Shown: one piece after another, positions 34,187-43,683 of the stretch
Layout of the letters: each line of letters opens with the position of its first letter
Numbering within the stretch: position 1 is the stretch's first letter
Origin: an uncultured Burkholderiales bacterium
Lineage (GTDB): Bacteria; Pseudomonadota; Gammaproteobacteria; Burkholderiales; Burkholderiaceae_C
NCBI GenBank assembly: GCA_903870145.1
Contig: CAIQBO010000058.1
Coordinates: 1-56,369 of the forward strand
DNA: 56,369 nt
Direction: 5' to 3'
Made by a program: the position numbers and the translations under genes
The notes under the pieces: generated by a model
Told to the model about the DNA's origin: nothing
The model's database searches: none
The model's input: the letters and a program-made list of their open reading frames with translations, nothing else

Positions 34187-36513
34187 CAGTTGCCTGTCTG
34201 CTTGAGTGGCATGGCGCCATGCGCAAAAGTATGACTGCGCGACAAGCGCAAAGAATTAAGCACCACGCCCAAAGAACTCAAAGCCATGCCCAAACCCGCC
34301 AACCAAGCTGGCAAATAACCCATTAGCGCCAAAGGCACACAAGACAGGTTGTAGGCAGCTGCCCATACCAAGTTTTGACGTACGATTTGCAAAGTTTTTC
34401 GGCTCATTAGCCAAGTTTGCAACAAGGGTGTCAAGTCACTGGCCATCAAGACAAAGTCAGCCTTCGATTGCGCCAAAGGCAGGGCTTGGCCCAGAGCAAA
34501 AGAAACATCGGCACCGGCCAATACAGGCCCATCGTTCAAGCCGTCGCCTACCATCACCACACGGTGGCCTTGGGCTTGGTCAGCCTTCAAAGCCGCTAAT
34601 TTTTGCTCAGGGCCACAAGCACCGAGCGCATCATCAATGCCCAAACTGCGAGCCACTTTGTCTACGCTGGCTTGTCCATCTCCAGACAAAATGCGCACGC
34701 GCAATCCTTCAGCTTGCAAAGCTTGCACAGTTTGCAGGGCCTCAGGCCTCAAGGTCTCAGACATTTCAAACGTGGCCACCCAGCCTTGCGCATCACTGAG
34801 CCATGACTGCAAGTGGGGTGCATGCGTGCGCTCTAAACCGCAAAATTGCGCAGAGCCCAGTCGAAAGACACTACTTGGCTCTGGCAGAGCTGCACGGCCC
34901 ACTTCACACTGGAGCACGCCTTGCACGCCCTGCCCTGCCACTTCCTGAACATCATGCGCTTGCCAAAAGGAATGTCTCGCTTGAGCGGCTTTGACCAAGG
35001 CCCGTGAGACTGGGTGTAAAGAATGCGAAGCCAAGGCTTGGGCCCAATCCAATGCTTGTTCGGCACTGACGCCTGGGCGGGTTTGTATGCTTTGGAGGCC
35101 AAAATTTTCTTGCGTTAAAGTGCCTGTTTTGTCAAAGACAACGGTGTCAACGCTGGCCAAGCTTTGCAAGGCTTGCAAACGGCGCACCAACACACCCCCT
35201 CGTGCCAAGGCACCCGCAGTGGCCAACATGGCTGCTGGTGTGGCCAATGACAGCGCGCAAGGGCAGGTCACGATCAAGATGGACACGGCCAACATCAAAG
35301 CGTGCGCCGGCCCTTGGGGCCAAGCCCAAAGCGCAGACAGTGCTGCTGCAATCAATACGGCCCATAAAAAAGGTTTTGCCACACGGTCAGCCAGCAATGC
35401 AATGTCGGGTTTACTGACTGCGGCACTCTCCATCAGGGCCACCATTTGACCAAAGCGCGTCTGATGCCCCAATTGTTGGACCTGCACCTCTAACACGCCG
35501 GTCAAATTCAGGCTGCCAGCCATCACAGTCTGGCCCGGCGCTCGCTTTAATGGCAAGCACTCTCCGGTGAGCAAGGCCTCGTCAACCTGCGATTGGCCCA
35601 AGACAACTTGGGCATCGGCCGCAAAGGCCTCGCCGGGTCGGACTTGGATCACATCACCTAATTGGAGTTTTCGCATGGAAATCAAAACCCATGCGCCCTC
35701 GGCAGATTTGAGGCGAACCGCATCCGGCAGACGGTTCATGACCGCCTCCAAAGCCCCGGCTGTTTTGTCTCGCAAACGCAATTCCAACCAGCGACCCGTG
35801 AGTAAAAAGAAAACGAACATGGTCAGTGAGTCAAAATAAACTTCAGCGCCAAACGGCCCTTGTGGCTCGAAGGTGCCCAAACTGCTCACAACAAACGTGA
35901 CCGCCATGCCAATGGCCACCGGTAAGTCCATGCTGATTTGGCGATGCTTGAGATCACGCCAAGCATTGGCAAAAAAGGGCGTGCAAGAAAAAAACAGCAC
36001 GGGCAAAGACAAGACCCAGGAAGCCCAGCGCAGCAATTGCAGCATGTCATGCGCAATGTCCTGAGGCTCGCTCATGTACACCGGGGCGGCATACATCATG
36101 ACTTGCATCATGCAAAGGCCCGCAACACCCCAACGCCACAGCATGCGGCGTGCTTGGGCGCGGCGCTCTTCATTGGCCAAGGCGTCATTGGCAGGCACAG
36201 GCTTGTACCCCGCCATGGCGGCGGCTTTCATCCAAGTTGAGGGTTTGGTTTTTTGGGCCGACCAAACGACCCTGCCGCGGTGACTGGCAGCGCTGATTTG
36301 CGCCGAGATCACACCTGGCACCTTCAGCAGCGCCTCTTCGATGTTGATGGCACAAGCCGTGCAGTGCATGCCTTCGAATACCACACTGGACGCCCAGCAG
36401 GCCTGACCATCGGGGCTGCGTTGGCTGAATTCAGACCACTCTGTGTCTTGATCTAACAAAGACCAAACCGGCAAACTGGTGTCGAGCTCGAAGGGTGTCG
36501 CAACTTTTGGCAT
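34186..36513 (-). CDS. ccoI: Copper-transporting P1B-type ATPase CcoI (FixI)
   Basis: A 775-residue P-type ATPase. The N-terminal heavy-metal domain holds GMHCTACAINIEEAL near residue 48. Eight membrane helices include the metal-binding CPCALSLATP, the phosphorylation site is DKTGTLTQE, and the hinge is MVGDGLNDGPVLAGADV. The ccoS and ccoN neighbours identify it as CcoI, which exports or delivers copper for the oxidase rather than serving general resistance. It is divergent from uspA, and an FNR box lies 35-48 bases upstream of its start. Confidence 0.95.
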   Translation of the reverse strand: MPKVATPFELDTSLPVWSLLDQDTEWSEFSQRSPDGQACWASSVVFEGMHCTACAINIEEALLKVPGVISAQISAASHRGRVVWSAQKTKPSTWMKAAAMAGYKPVPANDALANEERRAQARRMLWRWGVAGLCMMQVMMYAAPVYMSEPQDIAHDMLQLLRWASWVLSLPVLFFSCTPFFANAWRDLKHRQISMDLPVAIGMAVTFVVSSLGTFEPQGPFGAEVYFDSLTMFVFFLLTGRWLELRLRDKTAGALEAVMNRLPDAVRLKSAEGAWVLISMRKLQLGDVIQVRPGEAFAADAQVVLGQSQVDEALLTGECLPLKRAPGQTVMAGSLNLTGVLEVQVQQLGHQTRFGQMVALMESAAVSKPDIALLADRVAKPFLWAVLIAAALSALWAWPQGPAHALMLAVSILIVTCPCALSLATPAAMLATAGALARGGVLVRRLQALQSLASVDTVVFDKTGTLTQENFGLQSIQTRPGVSAEQALDWAQALASHSLHPVSRALVKAAQARHSFWQAHDVQEVAGQGVQGVLQCEVGRAALPEPSSVFRLGSAQFCGLERTHAPHLQSWLSDAQGWVATFEMSETLRPEALQTVQALQAEGLRVRILSGDGQASVDKVARSLGIDDALGACGPEQKLAALKADQAQGHRVVMVGDGLNDGPVLAGADVSFALGQALPLAQSKADFVLMASDLTPLLQTWLMSRKTLQIVRQNLVWAAAYNLSCVPLALMGYLPAWLAGLGMALSSLGVVLNSLRLSRSHTFAHGAMPLKQTGN

Positions 36514-36547
36514 GCAAGGAAGATAAGCCAGAAAGCTTTCATGAAAC

Positions 36548-36561
36548 TTGATTTACATCAA
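36548..36561. promoter_or_regulatory. Perfect FNR box between ccoI and uspA
   Basis: TTGATTTACATCAA is a perfect match to TTGAT-N4-ATCAA. In the rightward direction a -10-like TAAGCT lies at 36583-36588, giving the class II spacing (box centred near -41.5) for the usp gene. In the leftward direction the same spacing would put the start site on the ccoI ATG, so control of ccoI from this site would need a different geometry. Confidence 0.88.
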
Positions 36562-36619
36562 GGCCCATCCGAAACAAGACCCTAAGCTAGAGTTTGTTTC
36601 TTCACTCTAGGAGTTTTTC

Positions 36620-37063
36620 ATGTACGAACGAATTTTGGTTGCCACCGACGGTTCAACTTTGTCCAAAAAAGCTGTGACGCAAGCCATTGCCTTGGCGGCC
36701 ACCTGTGGCGCAGAGCTGATTGCTTTGAAAGTGGTACCGCGCTACCCCCAAGCCTACTTCGAGGGCAGCGTTCCATTGAATGCGCAAGATGTAGCGCGCA
36801 TTGAGGGCCAATGGGCCGCCGATGCACAAGCTGCGGTCGATGCTGTGCAAAAAGCAGCTGGCCTCAAAGGCGTCAAAGCCAAAGGCATTGTGAGCAAATC
36901 AGATTTGGTTTCGGATGCCATTATTTCAGCAGCCAAAAAACACAAATCCGATCTGATCGTGATGGCCTCACACGGACGCAAAGGCATCAAGCGCCTGCTG
37001 CTCGGCAGTGAAACGCAGCAAGTGTTAACGCACTCGCTCATTCCCGTTTTAGTGTTGCGCTGA
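36620..37063 (+). CDS. Universal stress protein UspA family
   Basis: A 147-residue single-domain Usp. It starts MYERILVATDGSTLSKKAV and has the nucleotide-binding loop ASHGRKGIKRLLLGSETQ near the end. A long insertion-like stretch (YPQAYFEGSVPLNAQDVARI) follows the first strand. Such proteins bind ATP or AMP and support survival under energy or oxygen limitation; the exact role is unknown. The perfect FNR box upstream places it in the micro-oxic regulon. It is convergent with matB, and a hairpin lies between the two. Confidence 0.92.
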   Translation: MYERILVATDGSTLSKKAVTQAIALAATCGAELIALKVVPRYPQAYFEGSVPLNAQDVARIEGQWAADAQAAVDAVQKAAGLKGVKAKGIVSKSDLVSDAIISAAKKHKSDLIVMASHGRKGIKRLLLGSETQQVLTHSLIPVLVLR

Positions 37064-37101
37064 AAAACCTCGCTGCACAGGCCTGGCAAGGCTGTGCAGC
37101 G
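37063..37101 (-). terminator. Intrinsic terminator for the matB transcript
   Basis: CGCTGCACAG (37071-37080) and CTGTGCAGCG (37092-37101) form a ten-base perfect stem with an 11-base loop. In the leftward direction it is followed by GGTTTTT. It sits between the convergent uspA and matB genes and overlaps the uspA stop, so it suits termination of leftward transcripts best. Confidence 0.7.
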
Positions 37102-37118
37102 TTAGTGCAGCCTTGGCC

Positions 37119-38663
37119 TCATGCGCTGAACAAGTCTTTGTACTGCGCTCGCAGTAAGTTTTTTTGCACCTTGCCCATGGTGTTGCGAGGCAACTCGTCC
37201 ACCACAAAGCAGCGCTTGGGTATTTTGAAATTGGCAAGCTGTGATTTCAAATTCGCAAGGATTGTCTCTGGGGCAATGTGAGCGCCTGACTTGGCAATCA
37301 CAACCGCCACACCCACCTCGCCAAAGTCGGGGTGCGCCACGCCCACCAACGCACTTTCAGCCACACCCGGCATGTCGTTGATGTAGCCCTCAATTTCAGC
37401 CGGGTAAACGTTGTAACCACCACTGATGATCAGGTCTTTGCTACGACCCACAATGCTGACGTAGCCGCGTTCATCAATCTTACCAACATCGCCCGTTTTA
37501 AAAAACCCATCGGCAGTGAACTCTTCTTGGGTTTTCTCGGGCATGCGCCAATAGCCACTGAAAACATTGGGCCCCTTGACCTGAAGGCCGCCAATTTCAC
37601 CTTGGGCAACAGCTTTGCCGTCATCACTTTGTACGCGCAGTTGCACGCCAGGCAATGGAAAGCCAACTGCACCGGCACGGCGTTCCTTCTGACCCCCATA
37701 GCGCGCGTCAGCGGCGTACGGATTGGAGGTCAACATCACAGTCTCGCTCATGCCGTAACGCTCCAAAATGGTATGGCCTGTTCGAGTTTTCCAATCGGTA
37801 AACGTCTCGGTCAACAAAGGTGCTGAGCCCGCAATGAACAAGCGCATGTGGCCAGCAGATTGAACGCTCAATCCTGGCTCGGCCAACAAGCGCACATACA
37901 GCGTTGGCACGCCCATGAAGACTGTAGCCTCTGCAAATTTTGCAAGCACCCGCTTGGGCTCAAACTTCGACAACCAAATCATTTTGCTGCCATTGATGAG
38001 CGCACCGTGGATGGCCACAAACAAGCCATGCACGTGAAAGATAGGCAGTGCATGAATGAGCACATCGCCCTTTTTCCAACCCCAATAATCTTTCAACACA
38101 AGTGCGTTGCTGAGCATGTTGCCGTGCGTCAACATGGCGCCCTTGCTGCGCCCCGTGGTGCCGCTGGTGTACAAAATGGCGGCCAAGTCTTGGGCTGAAT
38201 TTTGTGCGGTGGTGTGGCGGTCACTGTGATGGGCTGCTCGTTGGAGCAAACTGCCGGTTCGGTCCTCATCCAAGGTGAACACGTGCTGCGTTCCTGCCTT
38301 GAAAGCGATTTTGCTGACCCAGCTAAAGTTTTTGCTGCTGCACACCACCACTGCAGGTTCTGCATTGGCAACAAAATATTCAATTTCCGCACTTTGATAC
38401 GCCGTGTTGAGCGGTAAAAACACAAGGCCTGCACGCAAAGTGGCCAAGTAAAGCAGCATGGCTTCCACTGATTTTTCCACTTGCACCGCAATGCGACTGC
38501 CCTTGGGCAGGCCCAATGATTGCAGCAAGTTGGCCAGCATGGCGCTGGCGCGGTCTAAATCTCGCCAGCTGTAATTCAAGCCATTGTCAGTCTCTACTGC
38601 GATCTCATCCAAATTTGCCGGAAAAGCCGCGCGCAATGCTGCAAATAAATTCTCTTGTGCCAT
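37119..38663 (-). CDS. matB: Malonyl-CoA synthetase (AMP-forming acyl-CoA ligase)
   Basis: A 514-residue ANL-superfamily enzyme. The AMP-binding motif is ILYTSGTTGRSKGAMLTHGN (about residues 164-183), followed by ERYGMSETVMLTSNPY, GFFKTGDVGKIDERGYVSIV and GRSKDLIISGGYNVYPAEIE, with the catalytic lysine in PRNTMGKVQKN. The size and the GYNVYPAEIEGYI hinge resemble MatB, which activates malonate to malonyl-CoA. The Bug-type receptor gene just upstream fits uptake and activation of a small carboxylate. Substrate assignment is likely, not proven. Confidence 0.85.
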   Translation of the reverse strand: MAQENLFAALRAAFPANLDEIAVETDNGLNYSWRDLDRASAMLANLLQSLGLPKGSRIAVQVEKSVEAMLLYLATLRAGLVFLPLNTAYQSAEIEYFVANAEPAVVVCSSKNFSWVSKIAFKAGTQHVFTLDEDRTGSLLQRAAHHSDRHTTAQNSAQDLAAILYTSGTTGRSKGAMLTHGNMLSNALVLKDYWGWKKGDVLIHALPIFHVHGLFVAIHGALINGSKMIWLSKFEPKRVLAKFAEATVFMGVPTLYVRLLAEPGLSVQSAGHMRLFIAGSAPLLTETFTDWKTRTGHTILERYGMSETVMLTSNPYAADARYGGQKERRAGAVGFPLPGVQLRVQSDDGKAVAQGEIGGLQVKGPNVFSGYWRMPEKTQEEFTADGFFKTGDVGKIDERGYVSIVGRSKDLIISGGYNVYPAEIEGYINDMPGVAESALVGVAHPDFGEVGVAVVIAKSGAHIAPETILANLKSQLANFKIPKRCFVVDELPRNTMGKVQKNLLRAQYKDLFSA

Positions 38664-38706
38664 AAACTTGTAGTTAAATTTTCAAACTGCAGGCTGGTGT
38701 GCCCCA

Positions 38707-39702
38707 TCAATCCAATTTAGCGCCCGAGGCTTTGACCACCTGCGCCCATTTGCGCAACTCGGTCTTGATGAAGGCTTCATATTGCGCCCCTGTTAAGTTG
38801 GGGAACTCAGCGCCTTGCGCGGCCCACACGGCTTTGGCCTCGTCGGTTTGGCAAGCCTTTCGGATCTCCTCCACCGCGCGTGCTTGCGCCTCGGCAGGTG
38901 TGCCTTTAGGTGCCCAGATGCCATACCAAGTGCTCACGGTGTAGTCGGGCAATCCCAATTCGGATGAGCACGGCACATCAGGAAATGCGGGGCTTCGCTT
39001 TGCGCCCGAGACCATCAAGGCCTTGATGCGCCCACCCTTGATATGCGCCGCCGATGAACCTAGCCCATCAAACATCATGTCCACATTGCCCGCGATCAAA
39101 TCCTGCAGCGCAGGGCCTGCGCCGCGGTATGGAATGTGCGTGATAAAGGTTTGGGTTTGAAGTTTGAACAACTCGCCTGCCAAATGGTGCGAAGTGCCCC
39201 CGCCTGCCGAGCCGTAGTTCAATCGGCCTGGATTCTTGCGCACCAGTTCTAAAAATTCTTTCAATGTATTGGCTGCAACTTTTTTAGGATTGACCACCAA
39301 GACTTGCGGCACGGCCGCCACCAAGATCAAAGGGATCAAGTCACGCTCTAGATCGTAATCCAGCTTTGGATACATGCTCGGGGCGATGGTGTGGTGCACT
39401 GCGCCCATGAACAAGTTGTAGCCATCAGGGTTGGCCTTGGCGGCAATGCCTGCGCCCAAGGTGCCACCAGCACCCCCGCGGTTGTCGATGATGATTTGTT
39501 TGCCTGTGAGCTTTGCAAATTGCGCTGACATAGGGCGCGCAAAAGCGTCTGTGCCGCCACCTGCAGGAAACGGCACCACCATGGTCACGGGTTTGCTAGG
39601 CCAACTCGATTGCGCCCAGCTGGGCAAAGCCGCGCCAAGGGCTGTTGTGGCGGCCCATTGAAGTACGCTGCGCCGGTGGTCATTGAATTGAAAATGGCTC
39701 AT
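38707..39702 (-). CDS. Bug-family tripartite tricarboxylate receptor
   Basis: A 331-residue periplasmic binding protein. An N-terminal twin-arginine-like signal (DHRRSVLQWAATTALGAALP, cleavage near SWAQ) leads into SKPVTMVVPFPAGGGTDAFA, the diagnostic start of Bug (TctC) proteins. KLTGKQIIIDNRGGAGG and MFDGLGSSAAHIKGGRIKAL follow. The ATG at 39702 is preceded by GGAGACAATCAGC. Bug receptors bind carboxylates; many in this order are orphans without the TctAB membrane parts, and none is seen nearby. Co-orientation with matB (44-base gap) suggests a dicarboxylate such as malonate. Confidence 0.9.
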   Translation of the reverse strand: MSHFQFNDHRRSVLQWAATTALGAALPSWAQSSWPSKPVTMVVPFPAGGGTDAFARPMSAQFAKLTGKQIIIDNRGGAGGTLGAGIAAKANPDGYNLFMGAVHHTIAPSMYPKLDYDLERDLIPLILVAAVPQVLVVNPKKVAANTLKEFLELVRKNPGRLNYGSAGGGTSHHLAGELFKLQTQTFITHIPYRGAGPALQDLIAGNVDMMFDGLGSSAAHIKGGRIKALMVSGAKRSPAFPDVPCSSELGLPDYTVSTWYGIWAPKGTPAEAQARAVEEIRKACQTDEAKAVWAAQGAEFPNLTGAQYEAFIKTELRKWAQVVKASGAKLD

Positions 39703-39761
39703 GCTGATTGTCTCCTCTTTTGAAATTTTGTGGTCAAACTCATTGTGCGCTATTACAGGCG

Positions 39762-40568
39762 CTAACTTCGGCGAAATTCGCCATATCTGCCGCCAATTAG
39801 CATGAGCAGGCCGGCCGCCACCATGGGCACGCACAACCATTGTCCCATGCTCAAGCCCATGGACAACAGGCCCAAATGGGCGTCGGGCTCACGGAAAAAC
39901 TCAGCGGTAAAGCGCATCACGCCATAGCCCAGCAAGAACATGCCCGAGACTTGCCCGACTTTGCGGTCTTTTCGAGCAAACAGCCAAAGCAGCGCAAACA
40001 GCAGCAGGCCTTCTAACAAAAACTGGTAGAGCTGCGAGGGGTGACGGGGCACATCTCCTGCACCTCTGAAGACCATGGCCCACGGCAAAGTGGGGTCGGC
40101 CGCGCGCCCCCACAGTTCGCCATTGATGAAGTTGCCAATGCGACCTGCGGCCAGCCCGGTTGGCACGCAAGGGGCCACAAAATCCATAACCTGGAAAAAG
40201 GGGCGATGCCTTGACCGGGCGAACCAAACCATGGACAACATCACGCCCAACAAGCCGCCGTGAAAGCTCATGCCGCCTTGCCAGACAGCCAAGATTTCCA
40301 GAGGATGGGTGACGTAATAGGCCGGTTGGTAAAACAAGCAATAACCAATGCGCCCACCCAAGACCACGCCCAAAACCCCCAAAAACAAAATGTCTTCCAC
40401 ATCTTGCCGCTGCCACTGCGCCAAGCCGGCATAGGGGGGGTGCTTCAAGCGCAGCGTGCCAAGCAGGTAAAACAGGCCGAAAGCGGCCAAATAAGTCAGC
40501 CCATACCAATGCACGGCCAAAGGCCCCAACTGCAAAGCCACAGGGTCAATTTGAGGATGAATCAGCAT
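39762..40568 (-). CDS. lgt: Prolipoprotein diacylglyceryl transferase
   Basis: A 268-residue inner-membrane enzyme with about seven helices. [20 protein letters not shown] is the characteristic start. [14 protein letters not shown] and the signature [14 protein letters not shown] follow, with the conserved arginine and asparagine. Lgt transfers diacylglycerol to the cysteine of prolipoproteins such as the NlpD encoded at 45-46 kb. It is divergent from ilvD. Confidence 0.97.
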   Translation of the reverse strand: MLIHPQIDPVALQLGPLAVHWYGLTYLAAFGLFYLLGTLRLKHPPYAGLAQWQRQDVEDILFLGVLGVVLGGRIGYCLFYQPAYYVTHPLEILAVWQGGMSFHGGLLGVMLSMVWFARSRHRPFFQVMDFVAPCVPTGLAAGRIGNFINGELWGRAADPTLPWAMVFRGAGDVPRHPSQLYQFLLEGLLLFALLWLFARKDRKVGQVSGMFLLGYGVMRFTAEFFREPDAHLGLLSMGLSMGQWLCVPMVAAGLLMLIGGRYGEFRRS

Positions 40569-40650
40569 GGCTTGGATTGTGCACCGGATCGCGCACAGGG
40601 CCAGCCCGTTAAAATAAGGTCATGTTCCACCTCACAGCCAAGAGACACAC

Positions 40651-42363
40651 ATGAGCGACAAAATCATCCCCATTCGCCCTGCCACCCCCAGCAACCGTCG
40701 CAGCGCCAACATCACCCAAGGCAAATCACGTGCGCCCAACCGCTCGATGTACTACGCCATGGGCTACGAAGAGGCCGACTTCAGCAAACCCATGGTGGGC
40801 GTGGCCAACGGCCACAGCACCATCACTCCGTGCAACAGCGGCTTGCAAAAGTTGGCTGATGCCGCAGTCGCTGGCATTGAAGAGGCAGGTGGTAATGCCC
40901 AAATTTTTGGCACGCCCACCATTTCGGATGGCATGGCCATGGGCACCGAAGGCATGAAATATTCTCTGGTCAGCCGTGAAGTGATCTCTGACTGCATCGA
41001 GACCTGCGTGCAAGGCCAATGGATGGACGGCGTTTTGGTGGTGGGTGGCTGCGACAAAAACATGCCCGGCGGCATGATGGGCATCTTGCGCGCCAATGTG
41101 CCTGCCATCTATGTGTATGGCGGCACGATATTGCCTGGCCACTACCAAGGCAGAGACTTGAACATCGTCAGCGTCTTTGAAGCTGTCGGTGAAAACTCTG
41201 CGGGCAAATTGAGCGACTTTGATCTGAAAGAAATCGAGAAACGCGCCATCCCCGGCACCGGCTCTTGCGGGGGCATGTACACCGCCAACACCATGTCATC
41301 GGCCTTTGAGGCCTTGGGCATGTCTTTGCCCTACTCCTCGACCATGGCCAACCCCCATGACGAGACACAAAACTCCGCCAAAGCCTCGGCCAAAGTTTTG
41401 CTGGAGGCCATCAAACACAACCTCAAGCCACGCGATATCGTGACCAAAGAGGCCATCGAAAACGCCGTGGCCGTGATCATGGCCACGGGCGGATCGACCA
41501 ATGCAGTGCTGCATTTCTTGGCCATCGCGCATACAGCCGAAGTACCATGGACCATTGACGACTTTGAGCGCATGCGCAAAAAAACTCCAGTGCTGTGCAA
41601 CCTCAAACCCAGTGGTAAATATTTGGCTGTGGACTTGCACCGCGCCGGCGGAATTCCACAGGTCATGAAGATCTTGCTCAAAGCAGGTTTACTGCATGGC
41701 GATTGCATCACCATCAACGGCAAAACAGTGGCTGAGAATTTGAAAGACGTGCCCGATGCACCGCGCGCCGACCAAGATGTGATTTGCCCGATCGACAAGC
41801 CCATGTACGCACAAGGTCACTTGGCCATTTTGAAAGGCAACCTCTCGCCCGAGGGTGCAGTGGCCAAAATCACAGGCTTGAAAAACCCCGTCATGACCGG
41901 CCCTGCGCGCGTGTTTGATGACGAACAGTCTGCCTTGGCAGCCATCTTGGCCGGCCAGATCAAAGCCGGCGATGTGATGGTGCTGCGCTACTTAGGCCCC
42001 AAAGGTGGTCCTGGCATGCCTGAAATGTTAGCCCCTACAGGCGCCTTGATTGGTGCGGGCCTGGGCGAAAGCGTGGGATTGATCACCGATGGCCGTTTCT
42101 CAGGCGGCACCTGGGGCATGGTGGTCGGCCACGTGGCCCCAGAAGCGGCCGCTGGCGGCACCATTGCCTTTGTCCACGAGAATGATTCGATCACCATCGA
42201 CGCCCACCAACTGATTTTGGAGTTGAACGTGCCCGAGGCTGAAATCGCCAAACGCCGCGCAGCCTGGACAGCACCAGCACCCCGCTACACGCGTGGCGTT
42301 CAAGCCAAATTTGCCTTCAATGCCTCCAGCGCCAGCAAAGGGGCTGTGCTCGATTTGTATTGA
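40651..42363 (+). CDS. ilvD: Dihydroxy-acid dehydratase
   Basis: A 570-residue protein of family length. Iron-sulfur cysteines are visible in [15 protein letters not shown] and [17 protein letters not shown], and the C-terminal [19 protein letters not shown] is diagnostic. IlvD converts dihydroxy-isovalerate or dihydroxy-methylvalerate to the keto acids for valine, isoleucine and leucine synthesis. It stands alone with its own upstream region of about 80 bases shared with lgt. No leader peptide was recognised. Confidence 0.97.
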   Translation: MSDKIIPIRPATPSNRRSANITQGKSRAPNRSMYYAMGYEEADFSKPMVGVANGHSTITPCNSGLQKLADAAVAGIEEAGGNAQIFGTPTISDGMAMGTEGMKYSLVSREVISDCIETCVQGQWMDGVLVVGGCDKNMPGGMMGILRANVPAIYVYGGTILPGHYQGRDLNIVSVFEAVGENSAGKLSDFDLKEIEKRAIPGTGSCGGMYTANTMSSAFEALGMSLPYSSTMANPHDETQNSAKASAKVLLEAIKHNLKPRDIVTKEAIENAVAVIMATGGSTNAVLHFLAIAHTAEVPWTIDDFERMRKKTPVLCNLKPSGKYLAVDLHRAGGIPQVMKILLKAGLLHGDCITINGKTVAENLKDVPDAPRADQDVICPIDKPMYAQGHLAILKGNLSPEGAVAKITGLKNPVMTGPARVFDDEQSALAAILAGQIKAGDVMVLRYLGPKGGPGMPEMLAPTGALIGAGLGESVGLITDGRFSGGTWGMVVGHVAPEAAAGGTIAFVHENDSITIDAHQLILELNVPEAEIAKRRAAWTAPAPRYTRGVQAKFAFNASSASKGAVLDLY

Positions 42364-42376
42364 GGCCAGCGCCTAT

Positions 42377-42784
42377 TTACAAGCCAATGGCGGCAATGCC
42401 CGCCTTGGCGATTTGCGCATCTTCCGTGGACTTCACGCCGCTGACCCCCACGGCGCCTATGCAACAACCGTCCTTCATGATCGGCACACCACCTTCGAGC
42501 ATGCCATGAATGGCAGGGGCAGACAGGAAGGAAACACGTCCAGCGTTAATCAAGTCTTCGTAGATTTTGCTTTCGCGCTGGCCCAGCGCAGCCGTATTTG
42601 CTTTGGCAGGTGCAATATGGCTGGAGATGGGCGGCGCACCGTCCAAGCGCTGAAAGTGCAGCAAATGGCCGCCCGCATCCACAATGGCGATGCTCACAGC
42701 CCATTTGTTTTTCTGCGCCTCGCTCTGGGCTGCTGCTGCGATGGCTTGAATGTCGGCTAATTCGAGAGTGGCTTGGGTTTTCAT
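42377..42784 (-). CDS. GlcG/HbpS (DUF336) family protein
   Basis: A 135-residue protein with AVSIAIVDAGGHLLHFQRLD and PAKANTAALGQRESK, then the glycine-rich IMKDGCCIGAVGVSGVKSTE, which together define the GlcG/HbpS family. The family includes heme-binding and glycolate-locus proteins of uncertain role. The ATG at 42784 is chosen over longer in-frame starts because the conserved region begins at LELADIQAIA. It ends 13 bases after ilvD, convergent. No signal peptide is seen, so it is likely cytoplasmic. Confidence 0.85.
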   Translation of the reverse strand: MKTQATLELADIQAIAAAAQSEAQKNKWAVSIAIVDAGGHLLHFQRLDGAPPISSHIAPAKANTAALGQRESKIYEDLINAGRVSFLSAPAIHGMLEGGVPIMKDGCCIGAVGVSGVKSTEDAQIAKAGIAAIGL

Positions 42785-42918
42785 GGGAGCTTGAGGTTTG
42801 AAAAACGAGCAAGCATACCCCATGAATAGCCTCTTGAAATCATGGCATTTGACACGGAGTAGCATCTGGCGCATACAATTTACCCACCCCGATCCCGGGA
42901 CGACACAGGAGTTCACAC

Positions 42919-43617
42919 ATGAGCGATCTTCAAAATATCGAACAAACCAGCTGGGGCTACAGCGAAACCTCGCAAATCCAGCGCAACCGCGTGATGCGCA
43001 ACACCTACGCCTTGCTGGCCTTGAGCTTGCTGCCTACAGTGCTGGGTGCATGGCTGGGCGTGGCCACCGGCATCACCCAATCGTTGGGCGGTGGTTTGGG
43101 CTTGATTGTCTTCATCGGTGGCGCCATTGGTTTCATGTATGCCATTGAGAAAACCAAAAACTCAGCAGCTGGCGTGCCGGTGCTGCTGGCCTTTACATTC
43201 TTCATGGGCTTGATGCTCTCGCGCATGATTGCCATGATTTTGGGCTTTAAAAATGGCCCTGATTTGGTCATGACTGCTTTTGCTGGAACCGCCGGAGTGT
43301 TTGCACTGATGGCCACCCTGGCCAGCGTGATCAAGCGCGATTTGTCCGGTATGGGCAAGTGGCTTTTTGTGGGCGCCTTGGTGCTCATGGTCGGCGGCAT
43401 CGTCAACATATTTGTGGGCTCCACCGCAGGCATGATGGCTTTGTCGGTTGCCGCTATCGGCATTTTCAGCGCCTACATGCTGTATGACCTCAAGCAAATC
43501 TTGGACGGCGGCGAGACCAATTACATCTCCGCCACCCTGATGTTGTACATGGACTTGTTCAACGTCTTCCAAAGCTTGCTGGCTTTGCTGGGCCTGTGGG
43601 GCGGCGAGCGCGACTGA
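42919..43617 (+). CDS. Bax inhibitor-1/YccA family membrane protein
   Basis: A 232-residue membrane protein with seven hydrophobic segments and a short charged N-terminus (MSDLQNIEQTSWGYSETSQI, then RNRVMRNTYALLALS). The family pattern near the C-terminus is YMLYDLKQILDGGETNYISA, containing the aspartates of the pH-sensitive calcium leak. In E. coli, YccA modulates FtsH proteolysis. The gene is monocistronic and convergent with rlmD. Confidence 0.93.
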   Translation: MSDLQNIEQTSWGYSETSQIQRNRVMRNTYALLALSLLPTVLGAWLGVATGITQSLGGGLGLIVFIGGAIGFMYAIEKTKNSAAGVPVLLAFTFFMGLMLSRMIAMILGFKNGPDLVMTAFAGTAGVFALMATLASVIKRDLSGMGKWLFVGALVLMVGGIVNIFVGSTAGMMALSVAAIGIFSAYMLYDLKQILDGGETNYISATLMLYMDLFNVFQSLLALLGLWGGERD

Positions 43618-43683
43618 TGCGTCGCAAGCGGGCCTGTGCTCTTTGGGCGGGGCCCCTTTCTAGCTGCTCCTGACTCTCTTAGA

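Noticed and set aside
36548..36561. FNR box as class II activator site for ccoI
   Set aside because: That geometry would place the transcription start exactly on the ccoI start codon, so the site is assigned first to the usp gene; control of ccoI remains possible by another arrangement.
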